64,000 nt of DNA from Camarhynchus parvulus. Taxonomy: Eukaryota; Chordata; Aves; Passeriformes; Thraupidae. Positions 10,905-21,533 of the stretch are shown here, piece by piece. The DNA lies in NCBI RefSeq assembly GCF_901933205.1, contig NC_044591.1:2453501-2517500 (forward strand). The letters are read 5' to 3'. Position 1 is the stretch's first letter; the number at the start of each line of letters is the position of its first letter. A program made the translations under genes and the position numbers. The notes under the pieces were generated by a model. It saw nothing but the letters and a program-made list of their open reading frames with translations. It had not been told where the DNA came from and searched no databases.

Positions 10905-11405
10905 TGTTATAAACTAATGTTTGTTCATCAAAATATGTAATGTAACTATAGGAAGCTGGATGTTAAATGTTACAAGACTTTGTATACTTAACAGGAAATC
11001 TTGTAACTGCACAAACCTTGTTTAACAGGAATGGCACAGACCCACGATAAGCACAGCAGGAAGTCCCACTCAAGATAAGAATCTGCTCGCTTGCAAAAAC
11101 AGGAGGGTCGGGACCACCAGAAGGCAGGAAAAGACCCCCCTAGCAACAGCCCGGAGCAGGAACAGAAGACACATACACAGGAACAGAGAACACGTACAGA
11201 AGACACGAACGCAGGAAGACGGAGCGGATAAAAAAGGACTCAAGAGCCTTGGGAAGGTGGCGAGCCTTGGGAGAGCGGAGACTCCCGGCCGCCAAGCATG
11301 CTGAATTTGCTTGTTATCCTTGCCCAATAAATTCTCAACTGGTATTCTGATTGGCTCAGAGAATTCTTGATTGGCTCAGAGAATTCACAAGCTTAACTTA
11401 TGACA
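10905..11405 (+). mobile_element. Solo LTR, ERV1-like, with 4-bp target duplication CAAC
   Basis: The element begins TGTTATAA and ends TTATGACA, a nearly perfect inverted repeat. CAAC is duplicated exactly at 10901-10904 and 11406-11409; a 4-bp duplication is typical of gammaretrovirus-like ERV1. A TATA-like GATAAAAAAG sits near 11227 and AATAAA at about 11327. After the poly(A) signal, a stretch of about 20 bases containing GATTGGCTCAGAGAATTC is repeated in tandem. There is no internal sequence, so this is a solo LTR left by recombination. It lies in an intron of the minus-strand gene, antisense to it. Confidence 0.88.
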
Positions 11406-11663
11406 CAACTAGCCAAAGACCACTAAGTGTAAAAGACCTGATAAAGTGTGAATTTAACATTGCTACTTTGGAAGGCAAAGCTAGGGCAAGAGGTACTGGA
11501 TCTCACTGCAGAACAAGGAGGGATCACTTGCACAGAAAGCAGAGACCATTTCAAGCGGAACTTTCAGGAATCTCCATTCTCAATCACAATGGAATTCTGT
11601 CTCCTAGAGAAAATTCTGGAGAGGAGGCACGAAAACTCTGAGTGCTGTGGGCTCTCAGCACAC

Positions 11664-11704
11664 CTGGCAATCAAACCCAGAGCTCCAAAATCTACTTCGG
11701 TGAC
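11664..11704 (-). CDS. Small coding exon of the minus-strand gene
   Basis: The acceptor is CCTCTGATTGCTGTTTCAG and the donor CCAG|GTGTGC. The 41 bases are 2 plus 13 codons (HRSRFWSSGFDCQ), phase 1 in and phase 0 out, exactly what the neighbours at 13976 and 10627 require. Another frame (VTEVDFGALGLIA) is also open but breaks phase. Because the exon is short, the call rests on splice signals and phase. Confidence 0.6.
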
Positions 11705-12374
11705 CTGAAACAGCAATCAGAGGCAGACGTGCTTGTACAGCTATGGAAATAAAAGGCAAATAAATAAGCTGGAACTCTTACTCCCATTTCCCCAGAGTCC
11801 TTTAATGCTGTAAATATTGCCCCTGAAGACATGCTCCCCAACTCTCCAGGAGAGATGCCAGCCTTTTGGAGCAGGCAGCCTTTATTGGAGACTCTAGGGA
11901 TTCGATAAAGGTACCTTTGAAGTGGGAAGTTCAGCTCCGCTCCAGGGAGAATGGCCATTTTCTCCTGTCATTGTCATTTTTATTCTGATGATAAAAAGCC
12001 TGTCTGCAACTGCCTGGGGCCGCACCAGGGCCGGTGGGCTGGCTTTTCCTAACAGGTGTAAATGGTCATACGTTAGGGCGGTGTGGCAGTGCAATGACCT
12101 ATTGCAACGACTCTGCAGAGGGGAAACTGCAGCAGTCCCAGCTCTTCCCACGCACAGCAGCTTGCCTGCCTGCCAAACAGAGAGTGTGGACGTGAAGGGC
12201 TCTGGTGTAAAGAAACCACAGATGTGCTGAAGAACAAACGTAAAGATATTTTTTAAATGCAAACATTAATTTGTAACGAGACTTGATAACCAGACCATGT
12301 TTGTTCTCAAGGTTTGTGTGCCTGGCCCCTTCCAGATCAAAATGAGCATGTAAAACACAAAGTATCTCCACTCT

Positions 12375-13057
12375 TGTTATGAACCGAATTTTGTTAAATT
12401 TTATATCAGTAGAAAAAAAACTGAGTTACAACATCTATAAACCAGAGCTGCTGAGGCAGAGCTGCTGGGCAGTTACTTGTTATGTTAATTACAAGTCGTT
12501 AGAGTTAATAGTTCTCTTTGTATCACTTAACGACCCTAGCCAGGGCAGGTTGATAGCCCTCCTTCTGTATTGGTAAAACCCTGCCTAAGGCAAAGGTGTA
12601 TCTCTCCCAGTCAGGGAGGGAAAAGGACATCAGAATATGCAGATTTTGAGAACCAGTGTACCATGGGACGTATTGAACTTATAAAACCCCCCAAAACAAC
12701 GAGCCAAATATAAAATTAAAGAATTAGAGTGATTTGTGGACGTGAGGAATAGAGTGCTAGACCTGAAGAGACGTTGAGAGACCTTTGTGTCCCTCACCCT
12801 GAATGTAGAAGTTGTCTGAGGTAGTGACCAGAGCCGGGAATTAGCGAAAACAAAACACCGGGGTCCCGCCCAGGCGTTCCTGTGAGGATCGGACCCTCCA
12901 GCACTGCTCCTCGTGGCCAAAGCTGCACATCATCCTCCTCTGAGCCACGCTGGGAAGAAGACGGAGACGCCCGCCCTGTCGAGCTTCCTAATCCTGAGCT
13001 GATCACTTTGATAAAGGCGTTAAAAGGAGAAAAGTTTCCTGCCCTGTTTTTATTTCA
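12375..13057 (+). mobile_element. Solo LTR with perfect 5-bp target duplication ACTCT
   Basis: The 683-bp element begins TGTTATGAACC and ends TTTATTTCA. ACTCT is repeated directly on both sides (12370-12374 and 13058-13062). A TATA box (CTTATAAAAC) lies near 12680. A weak poly(A) signal (GATAAA) lies near 13010, followed by a short pyrimidine-rich U5. A 5-bp duplication fits ERV-L-type integration, but the sequence is not related to the LTR family at 2472. It sits in an intron of the minus-strand gene, in the opposite orientation. Confidence 0.85.
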
Positions 13058-13733
13058 ACTCTCACCACCTTAAAGGTGTTCATATCCTGCCAAATCCATG
13101 TTTGCACTAATATGGATGAAATGTAACTTGCATTGTTGCAATACATTTTTCAATTTTAGAGGTTTTTAATTAAAATCAGCACAGCATTGCTACCCTGAGC
13201 CCCAGGTAACATTCCTTCCTCAGCGCATGGATTTGGTTAATAGAAATAAGTTTTCAGTAACCAAAATATTCTGCTGTTTATAGGCTCTTTCCAGAAGACA
13301 TTTCCTTGGACAAGTTGCTCAGCGGGAACAACAGCCTTTTAGCATTGTTGTGAAAGAGCACACAGTATACTTCAGACTTACATCGAAGCACTAAAAATTC
13401 CCAAAGATCCTGGGAAAAAATGGAGAAAAACTGATACCAGCAGGAATCCCAGCTTCCACTTAGTCATAATGTGCCCCCACATTACAGCCTGATCCACCAG
13501 GCTTTCACTGCCTGGGACACTGCAAAACTCTTCATGGCCAAGTTGGCACAAATTAGCCTACATCCGGCTTCCACTTGGGAGGAAGAGTCTGCCTTCTGCA
13601 CCAGGAAACTGCATCACCAAGACCTCGCTTAAGCGTGGTCAGAGCTGTGCCACCAAACAGATTCCATGGCACTCCAGAGGTTTGGTCCCCATTGAGGATA
13701 TCAGTTCTGATGGCCAAAATACTCCCACCTCAG

Positions 13734-13805
13734 CACCATGGAACACATCACACACCATGGAACCTTCCACACCACGGAACACATCACACAACATGGAGCC
13801 TTCCC
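13734..13805. repeat. Two-copy 36-bp tandem duplication
   Basis: The unit CACCATGGAACACATCACAC (first 20 bases) starts at 13734 and recurs at 13770 with a few substitutions. It is intronic relative to the minus-strand gene. Confidence 0.8.
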
Positions 13806-13975
13806 AGCTCATCTCAAGCATGCCCATGTCCACAGCAGCCCCATGGCAAGCTCTGAACAGGTTAACCTCTGCAGGTTAAGGATCCAGGAGATAGGTCTCC
13901 TGTCTCCATAGCATCTCCACATCTTCCATGTTTTTCCAGAGATCTCAACCACATGCACAAATAATGTACACCCAC

Positions 13976-14007
13976 CCTGAGCAATGTGCAGTGGCCCATA
14001 ACTGAGA
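13976..14007 (-). CDS. Micro-exon of the minus-strand gene (32 bases)
   Basis: A very strong acceptor (CTCACATCTCTTTTTAG) and a good donor (CAGG|GTGGGT) bound 32 bases: 1 plus 10 codons (LSYGPLHIAQ) plus 1. The phases (2 in, 1 out) are exactly those needed to join 14724 and 11704. The agreement of signals and phase is the evidence; the length is too short to judge by composition. Confidence 0.58.
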
Positions 14008-14723
14008 CTAAAAAGAGATGTGAGGAGAGAGGGAGGGCATGCAGCACAGTCATTAGCCCAGCTGGCCATTAACTCTTCTCTGCAGGTGGGTGAGCACGGT
14101 TATGGCTTTTCATGCCTTATCCATGCTCCTGCTCCCACCATGAGAGCACATCCCAGCAAAAAGCCACTTTATTGACTATTTCTGAATGATCTCCTTCAAA
14201 CATCAGCTTTGAGTGAATGCAAGCATCCAGAGGATGGTGGGTAGGGATCTGCAAGAGATAGATTGGGAAGCACCAGCTCAGGGTGGCAGAAAAAGCTGAC
14301 TCCCTTCAGACCTGAGGGACACTCAGGTACACTGCAGAAGGTCAGGCACTGTGGGGAAACTTCCATAGCCATAATCACCAGTCCTCTGTAAATGCACAAG
14401 GCTTTGGGTTTTGATGTACAAGTGGTGATGAAAATATAAAAAAGTGATTGGAAATCTGCAGGGTTAGGGACTGTTTCACTGCTGGCTCTTCTGTGGCTCC
14501 ATGGTTATCCAGCCTTTGGAAGTTGAGCAGCACTGTTCCATAGGCTGCTGCTGCTCACAGGGTCACTAGCATGGATAACCTCAGGACTGGCTCCACACAT
14601 CTCACCCTCAGAGAAGCCCCCTGGCTGTGACCCCACCATTAAGTCAGTCAACCATCAATCAACTATTGTATTGTGCATACAATAATCAGAGAAAAACTAT
14701 GTTCGTGTTTTTCCTTCAGAAAC

Positions 14724-14850
14724 CTAAAGGGATTTTTTTTCAAGCCTGCATCTGTACATGACTCATGAGGGAGATCCCAGGAAGGCTCTGTGGAAAACAC
14801 TGACCCCCTGCTTGATCCACACAACAAGAACAAAAGCTCAGCCCAAACTT
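14724..14850 (-). CDS. Coding exon of the minus-strand gene after the cysteine cluster
   Basis: The acceptor is CTGGTATATTTTTGTAG after a T-rich tract; the donor is TTTAG|GTTTCT. The 127 bases are 2 plus 41 codons plus 2. The frame begins VWAELLFLLCGSSRGS and ends GLKKNPF. Phase 1 in matches the donor at 16500, and phase 2 out matches the micro-exon at 14007. The hydrophobic start (ELLFLL) continues the hydrophobic end of the previous exon, consistent with one folded domain. Confidence 0.62.
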
Positions 14851-16499
14851 CTACAAAAATATACCAGAACAGAGGAAAAAAAAAGTTCTCTAGCTCTGCC
14901 ACCATGAAAAAAAACACCAAATCCTCACAAGCTCTCTCCCCTAATCAGGATGCAGAAGGTAACAGGAAACTTCTTTCTTCTGTCTCATCCAGAAATCTCT
15001 ACAGCTGCAAATGAAGGGCGACAATGACTGGACAGGCCCACAGGTAATGGAAATGATCCACAAACACAGTGACATTTATTCTACCTGGGAGAATCAACGC
15101 TCCCCCTCTTCATCTAAACCTGGTAGTAGAGGGAACAAATGAGCTGTGCAATAATTTGAATTGAGTTTCTCTAAGAGAGCACAGGAAGATAAGACTTGAC
15201 ATCAGCAAAGCTCTTCTATGCTTCCCTAAATTACTGCAATTTCAGTCTTGTTCTCGTTTCCAAGCAGGTTTCATCCAAGCCAAAACCAAATTAGATAGGA
15301 ATAGTTTATGTGAAATATACAGAGAAAGTATAAAACAGAAACAACCCCAAAACTCACATCTCCCTAAACTGAAAAGCAATTCATCTGCATTATTCAGTCT
15401 GGGGAGCAGAACAGAATATCAAACTCAGAGAGAAGCAATAGTTCTCACAAAAGCCAGCCCCGCACCACAAACTTTGTTGGGGATAAACCTCACAACCAAA
15501 TGAGTCTCCACTGGAGGTAGGAGGAAATAGACAGGAACAGTAGAGGGGAGCAGACCGGAGTGATGCACAGAACAAGATACCATGCAGGGATGAGTTCACC
15601 AGCAAAGGAAAATAAATAGAGAGGCATCCAAGGCCAAATTCCACTAAAACCACAGAAGCCTGAGCACCAGGACAGCCTTGGTGCCAATAGGCAGTCTGAC
15701 TAAACTCCCCTAAACTTCTGCGCTGCCCAGGCTTTACTGCCCAAAAAAACTGGTGCTTTCCTAGAGATCAGCTGCTTCCAAAAGGCTCCCAAGAGAATAC
15801 TCCTGCGGAATGGGAGATCTCCCCTGTAGGAAGGCAAGCACACCCAGCAAGAATGCCTTCTACACAGAAACAGTGTCTCACCGGCTTCCAGACACACTTT
15901 TACTTGCCCCGAGGCACTCAGACTTCAAACAAATGACTAGCAAAAGAATACAAAGAAAGGGAGGGGGGAAAAATGAGAGAAGAAAAATCCATTGACATCT
16001 ACCACTGGCACAACCTCAGCCTGAGTTACACATCCCAGCTCGGCTATTTGGAGCTGAACTTGCACTTCAAGCATGACTTTAAAAATACACTGCTATGGTT
16101 CCCCCCAAAGGAAACACCAGGCTCTTGTGGGGAAAAGTTGCTCTGTGTGCTGGAAACGGACTCAGTGCTAAGGTCCACAGGTCCTGCTGGTCCCAGAGGG
16201 GAGCTCGGAGAGGGACAGGTCTGGCTGAGCCCTTGCTTATAACTGGCTGCCGCCTGTTCTCCCACTGCCCTGGGGCTGACACTTCATGCTTGTCACAGTT
16301 GAAAAGTGATTTTTCAGGAAGCCTTAAAGAAAATCCATTTTTCATTTATTCAGCACTTATTTATAGCTGCAGAAAAATTGCCCAGCTACCATTCTGCGGT
16401 CAGACACCCAAACTGGCTCTGAGCTCCACAACCTCTCCCTTGGCTCCCGCTGTAACAGCTCATTTGGGAGCACAAAAGGCCAGGAATGGATCTGTAAAC

Positions 16500-16631
16500 C
16501 TTCCCCAATGGGTCTGAAGTGGTGAAGGAACTCGAAACGGCAGCGACGGCAAAGCAATAGCAAACAGGGCTGTTGTGCAGTGCAGAAGCTGCAGCACACC
16601 GGCCTGGGTACTCTGCCAGCACAGCTCTGCC
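16500..16631 (-). CDS. Coding exon of the minus-strand gene with cysteine cluster
   Basis: A long pyrimidine tract (CCTCCCCTTACTGCTGGTGGCAG) precedes 132 bases: 2 plus 43 codons plus 1. The peptide is cysteine-rich: QSCAG, then PVCCSFC, QQPC, and LLLLCRRCRFEFLHHF. Paired CxxC-type cysteines suggest a bound zinc, with part of the ligand set in the previous exon (ECDVC and NDC). Phase 1 at both ends agrees with 17515 and 14850. The donor is GAAG|GTTTAC, somewhat weak. A zinc-ribbon-like insert in a fold is a guess. Confidence 0.72.
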
Positions 16632-17514
16632 CTGCCACCAGCAGTAAGGGGAGGCAGGAAAAGGGACAGGGCCAGCTGGCATGGGGGCATGGAGCTGCCA
16701 AATCCCTTCTGGCAGCACCGATCCACACTGCAGAGCACTCACCCCAGTTTGGCTCCATTTGTAAAAGTGCACAACAGGTAAAACCCTAAACCTGACACAC
16801 TTATCTGATCATGGTGAAAAACAAACATACAAAAAGCTAATCCTTCTCTGAGAAGGCACTCAGAGGTGCTTGTCTGCCCAGCTGGGCTTGTGCTTGCTAC
16901 TGCAAATACGGATTAGGACCCACAACTCTCTCCTAAAGCCCCTAATATGTTACATTCCACAACATCAGGAGAACCAGCTGCTTAGGGACCACGAGCTTCC
17001 CTTCATGAACATTTAAGGGCTCAGCAGAAAACAATCCTGCACTCCCCAGCTCAAGGGAATTCTCCTCCCTGCTGTCACAAGTTTGGTTTTTTTTCGTTTT
17101 TTTCTAATAAAGGTGTGGTCTTGGGCTTTTATAAGCAGAATGCCACAATGGTAAAAACATATCATGTCCTGTGATCACACACGGCTACTGGAGGGACTTG
17201 AATCCAGCCAGCTTCCAGCCAGCAACCACATGGGAACCTAGAGAGCATGGCATTCCCCAGGCTACAGAACAGCACTGCTCCAAAGGTTGAATAACCAGGG
17301 AACCGTGGTGAAGTGAAACAGTAATACTTTTTCCCCTTCAGAAAGGCACGCAGGACAGTTCATGCAGCTTGGTAGAAAAACGCTCTACCAGAAATGGCTG
17401 GGCTGAGAACAGCAAGCACAGTCCCATCCTTGCTCTACACTGGCTACAGCTTTTCTGCAGACCCTGCCACTGCACAGCAGTGTGCAGCCAGCACGAGTGC
17501 CCACCTAGACTCAC

Positions 17515-17622
17515 CACAATCATTCACAAGTTCTGTGTCCTCCTGCTCCACTGTCACACCAGTACAGACATCACATTCTGCTTCTGTGTTGCCCTCGAGC
17601 TGGGACAATGAGTGGCATCTGG
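17515..17622 (-). CDS. Coding exon of the minus-strand gene, first cysteines of the cluster
   Basis: The acceptor is CTCTGAGCTGTGGTAG and the donor TTGTG|GTGAGT, a near-consensus site. The 108 bases are 2 plus 35 codons plus 1. The frame reads RCHSLSQLEGNTEAECDVCT and ends ELVNDC. Phases (1 and 1) match the exons at 18011 and 16631. The frame is open only in this register with these boundaries. Confidence 0.74.
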
Positions 17623-18010
17623 CTACCACAGCTCAGAGCCCAGAGAACCCTTCAGCATACACCTAGCTCAGTTAACCCCTCCAACAGGAATCAAGCATAG
17701 TTTACCAACTCTGACTGCTCTTAAAGCAGCACACTGGCAGGAGAAGCACCATGGGGCAACTCCCAGCTCCCCCTGTCACACCCTGTCCCACTCCTCCCTC
17801 AAGCAGCTCTGCTGTACAGGGAGCAGCAGATGCCTCACAGCAAGACAGTGCCGAGGGCTCAGGAAATCTATTTTAGGATCTCATATGTCAGCCATTTACA
17901 AGTCAATACAATTCCTGAAGCAAATGCCAAAAACAGGAGAAGAGAAGAAATCTGTGCTGGAGCTCTCCTACAACACAAGGATGTCTTCAGGGCAGGACAT
18001 ACTTCTTTAC

Positions 18011-18260
18011 CTGCATGCCTGAGCAACTTGCATTTGCAGACGCTTCTCTCAGGTGAGCACATGTTGCCCTTCAAACGACCAGGCAGCAGTTTCCCATGAA
18101 ACAATTTCCTAAACAAGGCACAAAATATTACAGCCCTTTGCAGGGTGAAGAAAAAACTTGCATGATTTATGGAAGTAAACACACCTACGTCCTTTTGAGA
18201 GGCATCAATTTCTCTGCACTCTTTGAGTCTTTTCAGTACAGCCTGGGCATCAGAAAGAGC
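18011..18260 (-). CDS. Coding exon of the minus-strand gene
   Basis: The 250 bases give 83 codons plus 1, open from an acceptor GTTTTCTCTGAG to a strong donor CATGCAG|GTAAAG. The peptide starts ALSDAQAVLKRLKECREIDA and ends KCKLLRHA. A shorter version using the internal acceptor TGCCTTGTTTAG would begin at 18108 (KLFHGKLLPGRLKG); either keeps phase 1 at the exit. The incoming phase does not agree with the donor at 18915, so one exon between them is missing. A candidate starts at 18465 after the strong acceptor GTTGGTTTTCCCTCCAG. Confidence 0.65.
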
Positions 18261-18914
18261 CTCAGAGAAAACATTTTCAGATCAAACAAAGAAATCCATT
18301 TTATAGCTTTTGCTCTCTGCTGCTGTGCGAGAGAAACAAGATTAGTTATTTGCTAATTGAATGGATTCGCAGAAAGCATGATGTGATTGAAAGGCATCAG
18401 TTTGTAACCAGCACATTGGCTATAAAACTGTGACTTATAAATCCCTTCTGAAGACATCACACAGCCTGGAGGGAAAACCAACAGTTTATTTAACACCAGT
18501 TATAAACGGAACATTTATTTTAAACCCAGTACAGCCTCTGTTTTCCTCCCATCCTGAATAAGACTTTAAAGGATAAGGTAGCATTAGCAAGCAACTTTGT
18601 TCACTTGCTGTTAGACAGATTGTCTAATCAGCCCTATGTCCTGCAGTAACACAGATCCCACTGCGTGGCAATCACATGCCTGGCCAATAAAAGTTTTGCT
18701 CACTACAGCTCTAGCAAAGCAATGAGCATGAAGCAACTACAAAAGCCAAAGGAAGAAAATCTCTGCAGAACAGGACAATACATTGCTGCTGCTCCCAACT
18801 CAGGACAAACTAAGAAGATTAAACAGAGAGTAAAAATTACCCCAAAACAGGCAAATGTGGGCCAACGTGTTGCAAATAAGAGGCAATGGTGTGTCCAGAC
18901 CCATGACATCTCAC

Positions 18915-19236
18915 CTAAATCCCTCGATCGCCCTTTCCCCTCTGGCAGCTCAGCAAGCTCCTCTTCCATACAGCCACTCCACTCAGCATGGGCAGGCTGG
19001 TCAGGGCCAGAGCCTGAATCCTCCTGGAGGGACCTGGACTCACTTGACATTGTGTCCTGACGAACCCAGGCATGATTCATGGTAAGTTCCTGGCCAGGAA
19101 GAGAAACACCTGCTTCCATTTCTGCTTCTACAGGGTAAAGGAGAAACTCTCTGAATGAGGATGATAAATGTTCTTTCTTCATCAGGTCTTCCAGACTGGG
19201 GCAGGTAATTAGCTTCAGCTTGGTTTCCAGATGAAT
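18915..19236 (-). CDS. Serine- and acid-rich coding exon of the minus-strand gene
   Basis: The open frame includes SLEDLMKKEHLSSSFREFLL and then an acidic, serine-rich stretch (MSSESRSLQEDSGSGPDQ) up to GRSRDL. The donor is strong (TTTAG|GTGAGA). The 5' boundary is uncertain: starting at 19236 gives phase 0 in (322 bases, fits the exon at 22370), while the better-looking acceptor CCTGCCCCAG would start it at 19195. An overlapping frame at 19354-19040 is also open and looks coding-like, which may mean a second exon or a frame conflict here. Confidence 0.55.
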
Positions 19237-20083
19237 CTACTTCCTGGCTGAAGATTCCTTTTACTACATGGTCCTGAGCAGAACAACTTATGAGATCCCT
19301 GAGGAGGTTTTTGCAACTAACAGCCACATCAAACATCTGCAGACTATATGCCACAGAGATTACTTTGGTGAAATTGTGTTTCCTCAGTGGGAGTTTGCCA
19401 ATTTACATAATCTCAAGTAAGAGTGGAAACTCCTAAGGTGTTACCACAGAAACATCAAATTGAGATGGTGTCTGTGCTGTCCAACACGGATTTAAACAGC
19501 AGGCTGGCAGGAGCCAAAACCACCTTGTGCATTCTAAAATGCACATTCCCAATAAAGACGGTGCAGTCACAGAAGGACTGCTCCTTGCAGAGAGTGTACA
19601 ACCAGGGCAGCAACTCCAGCCATAACTGGAAAGCTCCTACTGGCCTCCTCTTTCCTCGGTCTCCACACTGCTTTTACAAAGCTCAAATAATGAAAAGGAA
19701 ATGGATCCTGGTAGCATTTTTCTCTACAAGACAGAAAGAAAGAGTAAGAAAATGACTTTTCAGTTTACACGTTTTAGTAGTTTACGATGCTTCAATTCTT
19801 TGGTTACAGCAAGATCCTCATTCTGAACTCACACTCCTCAAATTCAGCAACTTACTCTGACACGTGAAGAGTCTAGATAGTGTTCAAACCTAAATGAGCA
19901 GATATGGACTGAGTACTGAGTCCCAGGAGCTATAAGAAAGGAGTAGAGCCTCCCTGATGTGCCATACATCTCATGGAGGTGTGAGGGCCCATCAGGTCAG
20001 GCACTGCAGTGCCAGGCTGTGCCTGCAGCCAGGGGCTGGTGCTGATGCTGAATTCAGCAGCTGGTTTCTGACAGGGCAGGAGG

Positions 20084-20088
20084 GGAAG
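20084..20088. repeat. Possible 5-bp target duplication GGAAG (left)
   Basis: GGAAG lies just left of the LTR element, and GGAAG also occurs at 21645-21649 just right of the inverted end segment. If real, the pair marks 20089-21644 as one insertion. Confidence 0.4.
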
Positions 20089-20089
20089 C

Positions 20090-20624
20090 TGTTGTGGTGC
20101 GTGTCAGACTGCCAGTGTTCTCTGACCCAGCTAGCAGTGAAGCGGCTGGAGATGGGTCGCCAACAACACCCCCAGGGATCTGCAGAGCACATGGGGAAAC
20201 CCTCTGGTCTCGGGAGCTCGACGATGGTGTGGTCAAGTGGCACAGCAACAGGGAAGGGACAGGTACAGCTGAAATGCCAAAACTGAAGATATTTATTAAA
20301 TAAATAAAAGGGCATAAACATGGGTGCAAAACAAAACATAAAGAGGCTACTTCAGAAGACATCGAAGTGAGGCCAACATGCATATATATAGTCTCTCATA
20401 GAATATAGTCTCTCAGAATGTTCTAGAAGCCTTCTGGCCAATCATGGGCTGTTGATCTGCATGGCCACTCCCAACTGGTCCCAGAGTCCTTTGCAAGTCC
20501 TTTTCTCCTCACCATAAGCTGCTTGGATGTCATCAGTTGTGGCTTCTTCTTTCTTGAGGCCTGGAATTGGGGTGTGGCTGTGTGACCAGTCCCTAGCTCA
20601 TCCCTTCCAGAACAAACTTGCACA
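20090..20624 (-). mobile_element. 3' LTR of a non-coding retrovirus-like element
   Basis: On the minus strand this 535-bp unit begins TGTGCAAG and ends CACAACA. It has a TATA-like run (GACTATATATATGC) and an AATAAA in ATTTAATAAATATC, in the right order for U3, R and U5. A polypurine tract lies directly upstream (20625-20642). The element lies in an intron of the minus-strand gene in the sense orientation, so its poly(A) signal could matter for that gene. Confidence 0.82.
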
Positions 20625-20642
20625 ACTCCCCCCTCTTCTTTC
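20625..20642 (-). other. Polypurine tract of the 20.1-21.6 kb element
   Basis: Read on the minus strand, GAAAGAAGAGGGGGGAGT runs straight into the TG of the LTR. This is the classic position of the plus-strand primer. Confidence 0.8.
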
Positions 20643-21533
20643 ATTTAAAATGAAAAGTATAACAGTCTCATTTTAATAAAATGACACTCTACTTAATGGA
20701 CTTTATAATCAATTTAACTAAACTTGAGAACAAAAATACGTAGAATACTGTAAATAAAGTTTACAACTAAACAGGTGGGTTCATGCTGCAAAGTTGAATA
20801 AATAAACAAATGGGTCAACTGGCCTAACTCTGAGGGTCACCCACATAACTAAACAGGAAATAAGAGCAACCTCTGCAACATGAATTATAAAAAAAATCGG
20901 GAACTGCCAATTAAATATAATAGGAAAGTGGGGGGAGGGTTGAGGGCTGACGGAAAGCGGTTAGGGTAGAATGGCCAATCTACTCTCCTTTTCTGTCCCC
21001 TACCCAGGACAGCATGGCCAGTGCTGTCCTGGGTAGATGACAGAAAAGGAGGGGAGATGGCAGATTCCATCTCCCATTCTGTTCTCAGGGTCAGTGGGTT
21101 CAGGGACATGGGGGGCGTAATGCAAAAACTGGGAAAGGAAGTCTGTTAAATATTACACGATCAAAACTAAAATTTAAACGATTACCTAATTGAAATGAAA
21201 AATAATCTCTTAGCATCCCGACCACATAACAAAACAACAACACAATAAACGCATCTCAAAAGAAATTGATTAAATTTAAGAAAAATTTTAGAGGGGAGTG
21301 GGGTTGATTATTTTGATCTTGAAGTGTTGATGTAATGGTTTTAGGGTCTTTGCCAGCTTTTAAACGAAAGCAAGACTTAAAATTGAAAGCTTACATCCCC
21401 TCTCTTCTCTGCTGATCCTCGTGAAACCTCGCTCCCGAGTACCAAAGCCCGCGGTGTTCTAGGGCCTCACAATGGTAGTTTCTCTGAGCTGTCCTCAATA
21501 CCCCATGTTTGCTGGGGGGTCAGCACACTTCAG
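20643..21533 (-). mobile_element. Internal region of the retrovirus-like element, no gag or pol
   Basis: About 0.9 kb between the polypurine tract and the primer-site-like region. It is AT-rich and has no reading frame of note, so the element must have been non-autonomous and relied on another retrovirus for its proteins. The only strong structures are two adjacent hairpins at 20985-21075. Confidence 0.65.
20985..21051. other. Long hairpin, 30-bp arms, 7-base loop
   Basis: The arms 20985-21014 and 21022-21051 match at 28 of 30 positions, with the two mismatches adjacent (CC against AT), around the loop TGGCCAG. A second, perfect 9-bp hairpin (GGGAGATGG with CCATCTCCC, loop CAGATT) follows at once at 21052-21075. 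Inside a retrovirus-like leader these could be packaging or dimerisation structures; a small-RNA precursor is the alternative. Confidence 0.85.

Noticed and set aside
15700..15850. Strong acceptor near 15845 on the minus strand
   Set aside because: In the required phase the frame meets a TGA after about 18 codons without a donor; the exon at 14850 fits instead.
16044..16265. Serine- and proline-rich minus-strand frame ending in TAG
   Set aside because: Plausible as an alternative last exon, but the acceptor is poor and it is not needed for the phase chain.
17060..17140. T-rich stretch with AATAAAGG and TTTATAAG
   Set aside because: Considered as an LTR or a retrocopy tail, but there are no matching ends or duplication.
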